DNA from: Luscinia megarhynchos | Lineage: Eukaryota > Chordata > Aves > Passeriformes > Turdidae | DNA length: 64,000 bases | Assembly (NCBI GenBank): GCA_034336665.1 | Contig: CM067570.1 | Coordinates: forward strand, 10,686,002-10,750,001 | Direction: 5' to 3' | Shown here: positions 50,276 through 61,500 of the stretch, one piece after another | Position numbering within the stretch: the first letter of the stretch is position 1 | Layout of the letters: the number at the start of each line of letters is the position of its first letter | Translations under genes and position numbers: made by a program | Notes under the pieces: model-generated | What the model was told of the DNA's origin: nothing | What the model saw: only the letters and a program-made list of their open reading frames with translations | The model's database searches: none

Positions 50276-53200
50276 CCAGAGGTACATTTTTCTGAACATA
50301 CTAGTGCCTTGTACAGTTACTGGAAAGGAAGATGTAAATAAATACACTGGGAAAGGAATAACTCTGCCAGCTCAGGTCTCTAGTGCACAATAGCTGTCAC
50401 AGCACAGCACCTCCTGCCCTCCTTCCTCATGCATAACTCAGCAAAGGGAGATGTGACTGGCAGCCTCTGCTCGGGGTGCCCTCGCAGCACAAGCAGAGAA
50501 CCAAAATCCCCTCGCATTCCGTGGGCAGGCTGAGGAGTCTCCTGTGGGCACTGCAGAGGGCTGATGGAAATGGAAACTCCTGCGTCAGCAATTCCTGCGC
50601 ACCCGAGCCTGGGACACAAGGTGCTGCTTCTGCTTCTGCATCTGCTGACAGTAGCAGAAACCTGAGGAGCACAGTACCTTCTAGAAAAAGCTGGCATCTC
50701 ACAGAATCAGTACCTGATTTGCTTGTTTGTTTTGTGGTGGTTTTGTTTGTTGAGTTTGGTTTTTTTTTTCTGCTAAGCTTGTATTTGAGGGATTTTTGTT
50801 TCTTTTCAAGCATATACAATGTGTATTCTGGTATTGCAATTTTTTCCCCTAATAGGAAAGAACAACGTGGTTGTGGGTCTGTCTGCAGGCATGCAAGTGG
50901 TTTGCATGGGGCACTTGTTTCATGGAAGTGAGGTTGGTAACAGATGGATAGGTTTGTAATAAAACACCTTAGATAGGTCTAATTAACTGTAGGTTTAATT
51001 GATAAAAACACTTGTAACATATTCTCCTTCAATCTCAACTTTTCCAGTTTTAAAGCAATGTTTTGGTTTTGCATGAAAACCTACAACCTCTATTGTGCAA
51101 TACAGTGCAGGGATCAGTGTATGCTTAATATATAAATTCATATTGTGGTGTTGAAGTGTAAATTGCTGACCTGAGTGTAAAAGCTGGTCCATAGAAGTCT
51201 AAGAAATTTTCACATAAACAGTTGAGGATGCACATAACTATCGATAACAGAACTTGCTAGTGACAGGCAGGTACTTTGGAAGCCAACACTGGGATGTGCA
51301 GGTAATTAAATAAATGTATCTAGAAAGCTTCTCTCAGCAGTGTGTGCTGAATAACTGATGTGACAGCACATGATGAGCTACAACTCTAGAGCACTGTTGA
51401 TCTGCAGTCAGAACTGGTAGCAAACTGTGATGCTTATAGTTTACTGGGAGAGACATTAACTCTTTCTTTCTGTGTGTAGATGTGACCTCTGAATATCCAG
51501 ATATGCACTGAACAGAATTAGCTATTGTGGCCCTTCTGTTAATTTCTAGTTGGGCAATGTCGCACCAGGTACATGTGATTGTACACACGAATACTTCTCC
51601 GTGATTGTCTCCATTGGACTTCTAAAAATGCAGAAATAATAAACAAACATGCAATTTTAAATTTTTTTTAATAATTGAGAAAGTCTGCCTGCATAGAACT
51701 CAAGAAACAGAGATGTGAAGTGTCTATTTCCTTCCCAACTGTGAAGGACCAGCTGTCCTTACAAATAGGCTGAAGGAAGGCACATTTATTTGCGTTTTCA
51801 GTTCAGGGCCAAAGTCGCTTGTCCTCTGGTGTCTGTCTGCACAGGTGGCTGGGCATTCCTGCCCATGGTTTGCATGGCTCATCTTGCACAACAGCTGCAG
51901 CCCTGAGATGTTCCCTTCACATGGCACATGACTCTGGGTACCCCCATCCTGCAAATGAGCCATGTGGTTATAGAGGAGGTCCTCAAAGTGGCTGGAAACA
52001 CTTAGAAACTGCATTTCCTCTGGAAATGCATGAGGGAAGAAATATTTTAGAGTTTGTGAGGAGGTAATGTGAGAAGCTGAAGTCCTCTCTCTAAAGATGT
52101 AATGGGAGGAATTGCTGACACCCTGACAGCCTAAAAAGCTGTTTGCTTGATTGCTTAAGCTCATGGCTAGTACATATTGTCCTGTATTTGGATATAGCCC
52201 TTCTCCCAGATTTGTCACGTCATCATCCAGACTGTCTTCCACAACCCATGCCATGAAAATTGTTTTATTGCATATAGGTTCAGAGATGTGTACTGCTTTT
52301 GACTGACACATGTAGCAGGAGGTATAAAAATCATCCCAGATGTGTTTTCTGGGGCTGGGAAACTGAAATGTTTCAGACAATTGAGAAAATTAATCATAAA
52401 TTCAGGATGATATCCCAACAGAGTGACCAAAAACATCTGGTGGATACAGTTTGTACCTCATCCAAGTGTGCAGAGGCAGTTAAAGCAGTAAAAAAAAAGA
52501 AAAAAGAAAAAATAATTTGGTTTATTGAGGGAGATAAAGAAAGGGAGGGGATGTACCTAAGCCATTGTTCAAGAGCCTGGATTTTGAGAAGCACTATGAT
52601 CAGGTAAGGAAGCCAAAGTACAAAGCATCTCTTACAGTGCTGTGGTGTTATGCAAGTGTTAAGTAGGTCTGTGCCTCACTGATAAATATATGGGTACACA
52701 CAGATGCATGCCAGAGAGAGAGATCTTTCTGAAAGTCGCTCAGTCAAATGTCCAGTAGTTTGATCCTGGGGCGAAATGGATCTAAGGCAGAGAAAGAACA
52801 TCTTTGGAGGAGGGGCTTGGGTTGGATACACCAGTGAGAGGACACAGAACACCAGCATCCCACAGGGAGTTTGCACAGAGTAGCCCAAGGCAACAGAGGT
52901 GACAAGGGTGGGACATTTTGACCTGAACAGACAGCTGATCAGTCAAGTAAAGAAACCAAACAATGCTGGAGAGCTCATGTGAAAGCTCAGAGCTCTGAGC
53001 CTAGCCCATGGCCACAGATGTGTGCGGGCTCCTGGGAGTCCTGCACAAGGCCTGCTCTAGGCTGTAGGTCAGTGGACCTTGCAGTACAAATATTTAAGTG
53101 CACATTAGCTGCTTGGCTTTGCAATTATACTTTTATTATTGTCAAGATGTTCTGCTTTGCAGGGTCATGAATATTTTCCTTGAGTCACCAGAGGTCATTG

Positions 53201-54240
53201 GAGTTACTCAGCCCTCAAGCTAGCTCCTCCCTGTCCTGCCAAAGGCATGTGTGGGACTTGTAAAACATGCTCTAGATTGCCATATTGCTTAATTATCCTC
53301 TTAGCTCTAATGAAGTGCACCCTGACTAATGGTGTAGTCACAAACAACATGTTGCTGTAATTTGGGCCATCACCAAGATCTTCTTTATCACTACTCATCA
53401 AGGTAGTGCTTCAGAAGGCTAAAGGGCTATGTGCCTAATAAAAGAAAACATTTAGGCACATTAGAACATAGCTGGAGGAGAGAAGTGCTCTGACTAGAGT
53501 TATGTTTGCAACATGCCTGGAAGTTCTGTGGTGCAGGTGTCTGGCAGGAAGAGCTGGGTGACCCCTGGGAAGCCAAATTCTTCTGTGTTGCACTGCTGCA
53601 ATCCCAGATGACCCAGAGTATTTGCAGAGAAGCAGCATTGATTGCTGAAGCAACCAACAATTTTTGTTTTCATTTTCTCCTGTCAAGCACTGTTAAGGTG
53701 AACTGAGCTATATAATGGAAAGTTCTCTGTCTGGTTTTAAAATGGGAGGAAGTGCCTCACAATAAGTGATGTCTTTTCTGAGTATCTCTTTTTTTTACTT
53801 TTTAAATTAAAATTGTCAAAACTTGACTGAAGGTATGAAGACACCGTTTTAATGAGCATGGTCTAGAGCTGGGATTACAGATTAAAATCCTACTGTGCAG
53901 TTGCTTTGCTGATGTCAGTGGCTCCTGGTAGTCAGGCAAAATTCCTTGCTCTCCTGTGATGGCTTACAATGTGAGCTCTGTCATCCAGTGACATTCCCTC
54001 TCAGGATATGACTGAATGATCCTGTTCAGCAAGGACTTATCCCAGTTCTCACAAAAACACTTCTGAGGCACAAGCTTTTGGCTTGCACCCTGGCTTGGAC
54101 CGCAGTATATGGGAGGTATTTCCCAAGTGGCTTCCAGGGAAAGACCTGTGCTCTTCTCTCACCAGATCTTTGCCTGTGCTCATGAAGTTGTTATTTCAAG
54201 TCAAATTGAATTGAATGCTCAGCTAATAGAGAGATGCTTT

Positions 54241-54252
54241 CCCCCCCCCCCC
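54241..54252. repeat. C12 homopolymer
   Basis: Twelve C residues in a row on the + strand follow CTTT. The length could be a sequencing artefact or a true G/C tract. Confidence 0.95.
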
Positions 54253-55527
54253 ATTCTGAATGCGATAGAAATATCCTTTCCCCAAATGTTGCATACAAAT
54301 GCTTTTCTTGGCTGGTTGCATTTCTTGCAGTTCTGAATGAGTGTCTTCATGGACCTGAGCTGGGAGTAGGAAAATTCCTCCTCCCTTTTTAGTGGTTTCC
54401 CAACTTTCTCCTGCAAAAAACCTGGATTTATCATGAGTCAAGAGGTGTTAAAAAGCATATTGGCTGCAGTGAGAAGTTCAAGAAGAGTTCAGATCCTCAC
54501 CAAACTTTGAAGCTATTTCCTTTGTTGGTAATGGACTGAGGAAAATAAAAATAAAGAAAACCTGGCTCTGTTAAGGGAGTTTTGGATCTTTATCTGAGCT
54601 TTGTGAGCCTGGCCTTTCTCTATGAAACAGAGCTGTTTTTCTGGTACTCAGAATGATGTGTTATGTATAGTATGGATATTTATATGTATTTTCACCTCCA
54701 GCTAACAATACCTGCTGAATTTGTTAGGAGTATTTTTAAAAAGCGCTGAAGAGAGGAATACTGGGGAGGGCAATGAATAGTTGGATATGTTGCTAAATAT
54801 TTTAAATCTAAAAGTTCTCTCGAATGCAGCTCTTCTGGCCTTGATTTTTCATGTGAAGGAAGGGGCTTTCTTCATTCTGAAGCATGCTGGGGACCCCACA
54901 TGCTCTCAGCCTCTAGTCAATAGTACCCCCAGCCCTAATGTGTTTTACTGTACCTCAGGACCTGACCCCACTTGTCTGGCATCACAAATCACCATCAGCC
55001 TTCCCCCCTGTTCCCATCTCTCTGGGTTTCATCTGTCAGCTCCCAGTTTTAATCCAGCTTGATTCACTGCAGGGTTACTTAGAAGGTGATAATCTTGGAG
55101 GTAAATTTAAGAAGACCAACAGATTTGTGCAGAACTGCTGGACTTTGCTGTAGGGAATTTTTCTTTTTGGCAGTGAAAGCTGGGGGTTTATATAGCATTA
55201 TCCTCTTTAGAAAGAAGGTGATGACTTGGTATGTGGGGTTTATGTCTTGGACCTTCCAGCTGAATGATGATCAGAAGTTATATTTACATGTAAATTAAAG
55301 TCTGTCCTCTGTGAACATTCCAGTTGCCATCGCCTCTGAACTTCTCATCTATTTATCATTTGTGTGCACTGTGAGCACAGTGGGAGTTAGATACATGTTT
55401 ACTGTCACAATGCTGCTTTTAAATTGGGCTGTGTAAATTGGCTGGAGATGCTTGCTTTTGTTTTGGGAGTCTCCAGACATGGTGGTTGGTGGCATTCTTG
55501 TGTGACTTGTGCATTTTGGTTTTTCAG

Positions 55528-55590
55528 GCAACAGCATGGGGTTCAGATGAGGACACCAGGAGGTCCTGTCAAAGTAAAGGGAAAACAGAG
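55528..55590 (+). CDS. SEMA5B: SEMA5B coding exon 4: sema domain, first conserved cysteine
   Basis: This 63-bp exon, phase 0 at both ends, encodes residues 101-121: A-T-A-W-G-S, then DEDTRRSCQSKGKTE. C114 is the first Cys of the sema-domain disulfide pattern; its usual partner (in E-E-C) is expected at the start of the next exon, beyond the window. The acceptor is GGTTTTTCAG ending at 55527, and the donor is GAG|GTAAGT at 55591. In the SEMA5 proteins I remember, the residue before the Trp is Glu (T-E-W); here it is Ala (GCA at 55534-55536), which differs from a Glu codon by one base. The rest matches SEMA5B, so the assignment is firm. Confidence 0.94.
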
Positions 55591-58500
55591 GTAAGTTTTG
55601 TTTAGTTACAGTGGTGTTATGGGTAAATATATTTGCAACATATGAAATCCACACAGAGAATGTCTGACACCAGTTCGAGCTTGCAAATTTGCAGCAGTTT
55701 AGCTGTACTGCCACATGGGTATAAGCATCACCAAGCAAGCCACTTCAAAGGCCCCCTGTCCAAGTTATTACACTTGCTCTGCATGAAATTGAAAGGTGAT
55801 TTCAGTGCTGGAGAGGACACAATTTGTGACACATCAGGGAGTCGGAGTGGTGGCAAGCCAGGGGTAGCATCCTGCAAAGGGGTGTGAGGCTAGGCAGGTG
55901 GCTTAGCTGACGTCCTCAGCAGTGAGCCACTGGCATTCAGCCACATGGGATTCAATGTTTGCCTGCAGTTGGAGTTCATAGTTGTATAATTCTCTGGAAG
56001 GTGAGAATTGAATCTGCTCACACACTGCAATCTGTTCAGGTTGAATATCACAGAGCTGCTTCGGAGGCAGGTGCACTCTGTTAAACTGCACTTTGAAGTA
56101 GGAATTGCTTGAACTTGCACATGCTGTCACCAAAGTTCAGAGTTTGCAGGCATTTCTGATCCAGCCATGGGGCCTTTCCACCCTTCTTCTGAGAAGCTAA
56201 AATGAGGGTATCTATCTAAAAGCAGGAAATTTTTTGATTTTTCAAATGTGATATTTGTTCTTTTCAAAAATCTTTAGTCCTCAACTGAGAGGGTGTCCAT
56301 TGTCTTTAATACAACACTGCAAAGAGCTCTCAGTCCAAACCAGAGGAGCTGGACAAAAGATAAGGCAGAATAAGCACAGTCTTTGCTTAGACACAGACAG
56401 TCAAGCAGAGAGTGATTGTGTGGCTGGCCCAAAATGCTGGAATTTGCCACATTCCAGTTTGCTTTAAACACAGGATTATCTGATCTTCCATTTAAAATAT
56501 TATTTTATATAATAAAGTGATTACTGTATTAACTTGTATATACACAAAAAAAAAAAAAAAAGTAGCTTGAGTTTAGCTAGATAGGCAGCAATTTGCTTCA
56601 TGTAGTTGTGGAGAACAGGAGTATGGGCATCCTAGAACACCTGTTAGAGTTTCAAGTAGAAACTATATAATGCAGGAAATCAACATGGAGGCAAAATGGG
56701 TTGGGATGGGCAAACACCAAACATGGCCAGCAATGAGAACAAGTAGGACAAAATTGAAATACTCCAAAATCCAAGGCAGGAGGAATTTTTGAATTTGTGG
56801 TATTTGCACTTTAGATGTGCAAAGAAAGGTTTTCCTCTTTTCTTCCATTGTAAAGTCTGTGAGATTTAAGTCGTATCCTGTTGTTCATGAAGAATTTGTA
56901 TTTATAACCCAGAAATATTTTGTAAAGCCATACATGTGACTGAACAAATTCTAGGGTAATTTCAGTCTGTCTTTGTTACTGTTATGCCAAAAGTAAGCAA
57001 TGGTATGAGTATCTTCACTGCTGCCTTCTCACACTGCAAAGGGTTTGCAAAAAATTTTCATGAACTCAGCTGAGTTTATGCTGATTATGATACAGATTTT
57101 GAAATAGTTTAGTAGGTGCAGTGACCATGAGTGAAGTTTGGAGGAACAGTAGTTAAGCAGACTGTTAGGCACTTCTTGACATACAATTAATGGCAAACAA
57201 AGGTGTTGACTAAGACTCTGACAAGAAGACAGGAAGCTGCAGAAGGATTCTGCAGTAGCTAAGCTAACACTGATCTCCCAAGTCTGTATCTATTCCAACC
57301 TGTGTGTCCACAGCTGAGTCCACCTATACATTCATTGTTACTTACACTGCTGAGAAATGACTCAGCACCAGCTCAAAAACACCAAGCTCAGTCTAGGCAG
57401 CTGATAAAGTGCTCTACTCCAGCTAAGTCCAGATCTGACCCAGGCTCTCTGCCCTTGCAGATGCAGCAGATGAGGGCAGCACTACTGTGAACTGTGCAAT
57501 GGTGGTACAACGTGCAGAGCTCTGTCTGCATCAGCTCTGCTTTGTCAAAACTTGACTAATGGCAGGTTTCTACCCAGCACAGATGATTTGATGACAAATA
57601 TGTTATGGATTGTCAGGCATCTCGACATTGTGATAGGGACTAGAAATAAAGAGAACCTTTGGATCTTACATTAATTCACAGTGCAGTTTGCCTAAGTTAT
57701 ATGACTGGTGCATTTTCCTTGCCCATTTAGTAATGTATGTATCTTAGGTGATGCTTTCAAAACTGGCTCATGTATTAAAATGCTTTTTTTTATTGTGCCT
57801 GTTGATTATGTAAGTAAGATTCTTCCTGCTGCTTAGAAACTCTCTTCCTAAAATGCACAGAGCTGTACCCTAAGAAAAATAAGAAGCACAAGAATAAAAG
57901 CCACAAAATGCATATAACAGAATTGTAATTATTATGATATAATAGTTACTTCCCATTTGAGTACCTATTGTCTAGAGAAGAGGCAGATGAAAAATCTGGG
58001 TCTCAGATACAAGGCTAAAAGGTACCATTTTTTCTAACACCTCTGGCCATGAATTTCACTTGCTTATTCCTAAATTGAGCTCATTACCCGTGTTTGTCTG
58101 CTCTACCTTCTTGAAAAAGATGGGAAGTTTTGCACGGAAGGCTTGAAGTAAATGTGCTCCCTGTCCTTTGCTGGATTGTTCTCATGGTGGATGATCTTCC
58201 CTGGTAACATGTACTTTATTTTTGATTTGAATCTGGCTTCAGTTTTGAGTGGGTGGGTTTCATTTTGCCCATCCCTGCTAGATTAAAGAGCCCTCTAGTT
58301 ACCAATATTTATATTTTACAGAGGCACTTATATGCTCCATTCAATGCAGTACTTTGGATTTTTGATAAAGTAAAAAGATGAGTTCTCCAAGCCTCTTTCT
58401 CTAAGTCATTTTTCTTCTGCCCTTGAATACATTTTGTCTGTTTTCTGCACACTCCAATTTTTCACCTCTATTCCCTTGTCAATCTCTCTAATGCCTGAGT

Positions 58501-61500
58501 GTGATTAAAACAGCCTTCCATCCTCCTCTCTTCATATACATGGCAGTTTTGTAAGCTCCTCTGCCACAAGAGATCAAGCAGAATTGCCTGGCCACTGTGA
58601 CCACTAAATCCTTTTCACAGTTACTATGCTTGGGATGTAATCTCCATGCTTATACATGAAGCTCTTTTGTTCATCTTTCTTTAATGCATAATATCTTTTT
58701 AAAATGTACTTTTTTTTGATAGGTCCAGCTCACCAACCATCCTGGCACATATCACTATACATATATATATTTATATAAATACAGTGAGGCATTGGCCCCA
58801 ATGAAAGTTGCAACTTTTGCCATCTTTAGATGAAATGTTAAGAAAAATATTAATACTGGGCTCGTACCACCCCAGCTGGGGCTCCACTAAAACATCAAGT
58901 TTATGAGTGATTTCACTTTGAGGATTTTTTTCTTTACAGTAATTTATCAGATTTTAATCACTTAATGTACAAGTTCTTGAACCTGATTTTAAGATTAACT
59001 CTCTGCAATATATCATGCAGTATTAAAACAAACACCTCAGAAAAGTCTCTTTCATTGATGTTATTTTTATCAACTAAAAACTTGTGGTTTCCTCAAAGAA
59101 GTCTACATGCTTTGCTTGCCATGTCTCTGGAGAGCCACGTTGGCTTCCACAAGTAATCATTCTTATTTTTGCAGCATTTACAAAGTGTAGCATGATCAAT
59201 ATATTTAAGCTGTCCCCTGGAAAACATCCACATTACTGAGACAGTGCAGAGAACAAAGTCAGTGTTATGTTGCCTTTGTTTGTGTCTTCCAAATGAAATC
59301 ATCCAGAGGTTGTAGTTAAAATGAATGATGGATAGAGCAGAAGGGGAAGAGGTATATTTAATTTCATTAGGAGCTGCTCAGCTCCTAGTTTGTAATTGGT
59401 TTGACTCTGCATAACAGTCACTATACACCACATCTAAGGAATTTTGCCTAACATGGAAAATTGTGGCTTGTTAAACATTACAACTTTGGTCTTTCTTCTG
59501 TCTAAGCACCCGAATTATTTGTTAATGGTCCAAAAGCAGCACACCATCATTTTAAACTGTGTAAAGAAAGCATTTGTGAAAATGACAGTGAAAAATGGCT
59601 GCTCTTACGATCTGCCCTAAGAACTTTGTGTAGCCAGGAGGAAGATGATGCACTAATAACACTTCTGGAGCAAGAAAGAAGTGAGAGTAATATCTGATAG
59701 GCATCCAGCTGGGTTGTCCCACTGCATTGCCAGTATAGCTTCTTTGGTTTTGGTGGGTTTTTTTGGTTGGGTTTTTGTTTTTATGGTTTTTTGTATGGTG
59801 TCCTGTTGCTGTGGATTCACAAGGTTACAGGGAAATCCTAGCCCAAGGCTTCAGCCCAGAGAAGTGGGATTGGTGCATAGAAATTGCTGAGCTAAAGGAG
59901 AAATGTGCTATTTCAGGCCTTTCAGTGGCTATGTGTCACACAGAGGATGCTTATTTGCTTATCTGGTGCAACTGGGAAACTCCACACCACTTAAGAATAA
60001 TAGGAATCCAGGTAGATGAGGCACCATAGAAATCCCCAGGGAAACAGAAATAACTGGGAGGCCATCAACTATTTTTATCCCTTTTGTAGCTGTTCCTAGA
60101 TACCTGAACCTACATTCCAATTGCTTCTGCTAGGCTATCAATGCAGAATCAGCCCCCAAATAAATTTTGATTAGAAGTCTATTAAAGAATATTTGGCTGG
60201 AAAAATCATTAGCAATTCTCTTTGCTATCTGTTCCACTCAGAGGAGAAGGGTACTTTGGTTGGGGCCTTGGCTTAAACTGACTAACAGAATTTCTGTACA
60301 AAGAAGTAAATACGGATATTTGAGAGTGTATCAATAGCAGTTCTCAAGAACCAAGTTGAGTCTTGATTAATTTTTAATAAATTGGGATAAACTGCAGTAG
60401 ATAAATTAAATGTTTGCAGCACTCTAAAATGTCACAGAAGGGATAACTTGGAGTTCTGCTGTCTGATTCTCTGAACTCCAGGTTGTGCTTCAGGAGTCCG
60501 TGTTTCTCTACTGAGCATGGCAGACTGTCTGCAACATTTTTCTCATACAGTGTGTAACTATAAAATATATCAGTATGTGATGAAATAAAGTAAACCAGTA
60601 ATTAAAAAGGAGATCTCTGACAACAGGGCTTGAGTAGTTTATTAAACTAGAAAGCCATTAAAGCAGTGCCTATATATAGCTATGCTTTCAAGGAAAAATG
60701 GATCTGTACAATGAGATTTAGAACTCTGGTGTTAAGAGATGACAGAATAAACAACTAAGAAGCATCTACAGCTGTCTTATTTGCAGCAGCCTGAAACTTT
60801 TTGAATTTTACCTCAAATGGAAGCTGCAGGAGGTCAGCCTCTCCATTTGCTGATCTGTCCACATGAATGAAGGCAGTAACAGGGCACCACTCTTGCTACT
60901 CAGGTTTGAATTGTGCTCTCAAAGCAACCTGATGTCTCTGTGAGCTAGAAAGAGACCTGGTCCTGTCCACAGTCGTGGACATACAGGATTCACAGACAAT
61001 GCATGAACAGTAATTCTGAATGCTACGAAAAATTAAATAAATGAGAATAGGCTTAAACTGAGGAAGGGGCTTCAGTTCAGCTTGTTCTGACTCTGAGATC
61101 CTGTGGCCTGTAGTGATGAGCATTAGGAGTCATGTCCTTTTCTAGGAAAAAAGGATCATTAGACTGGTGAAAAGTGATACCTTCTAAATTTATGGCCCTG
61201 TCTCAATAAAGGGATGAGTACCAGGTAATTTTGGGGAAGGAAAAAGAATCTCAAAGAGTGTAACATGCAATTCATAGGAAAATCAGAAATATGTTTAATT
61301 CTTTGGTGGTGAGCCACAGGTTTTTATCAGCTCTGCCATATATTTAATAATAATCCTAACTAATATAACTGAGTTATTCTTGTTAACCACATAAATATGC
61401 AGTCTTCCTCCTTTATTTAAAACCTTAATCTCTTGATCCTGGTAATATCTTCTGGTGATGAGATTTGCAGACTGATCATACACAGATTTAACTGTCTGCT

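Larger units (their letters stand above)
32988..55527 (+). other. SEMA5B: SEMA5B intron 3 (22,540 bp)
   Basis: The intron is bounded by GTATGT at 32988 and GGTTTTTCAG ending at 55527. It holds an octamer pair at 34.54-34.61 kb, a pyrimidine tract followed by a pseudo-exon-like 23-mer (36.26-36.37 kb), an A tract (40.56 kb), MIR-like repeats (41.5 and 47.9 kb), a T14 run (50.26 kb), a locally CpG-richer patch (50.38-50.68 kb) and a C12 run (54.24 kb). The longest chance frame in the window (218 codons, minus strand, 51724-52380) is also here. No other gene is recognised. Confidence 0.85.
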
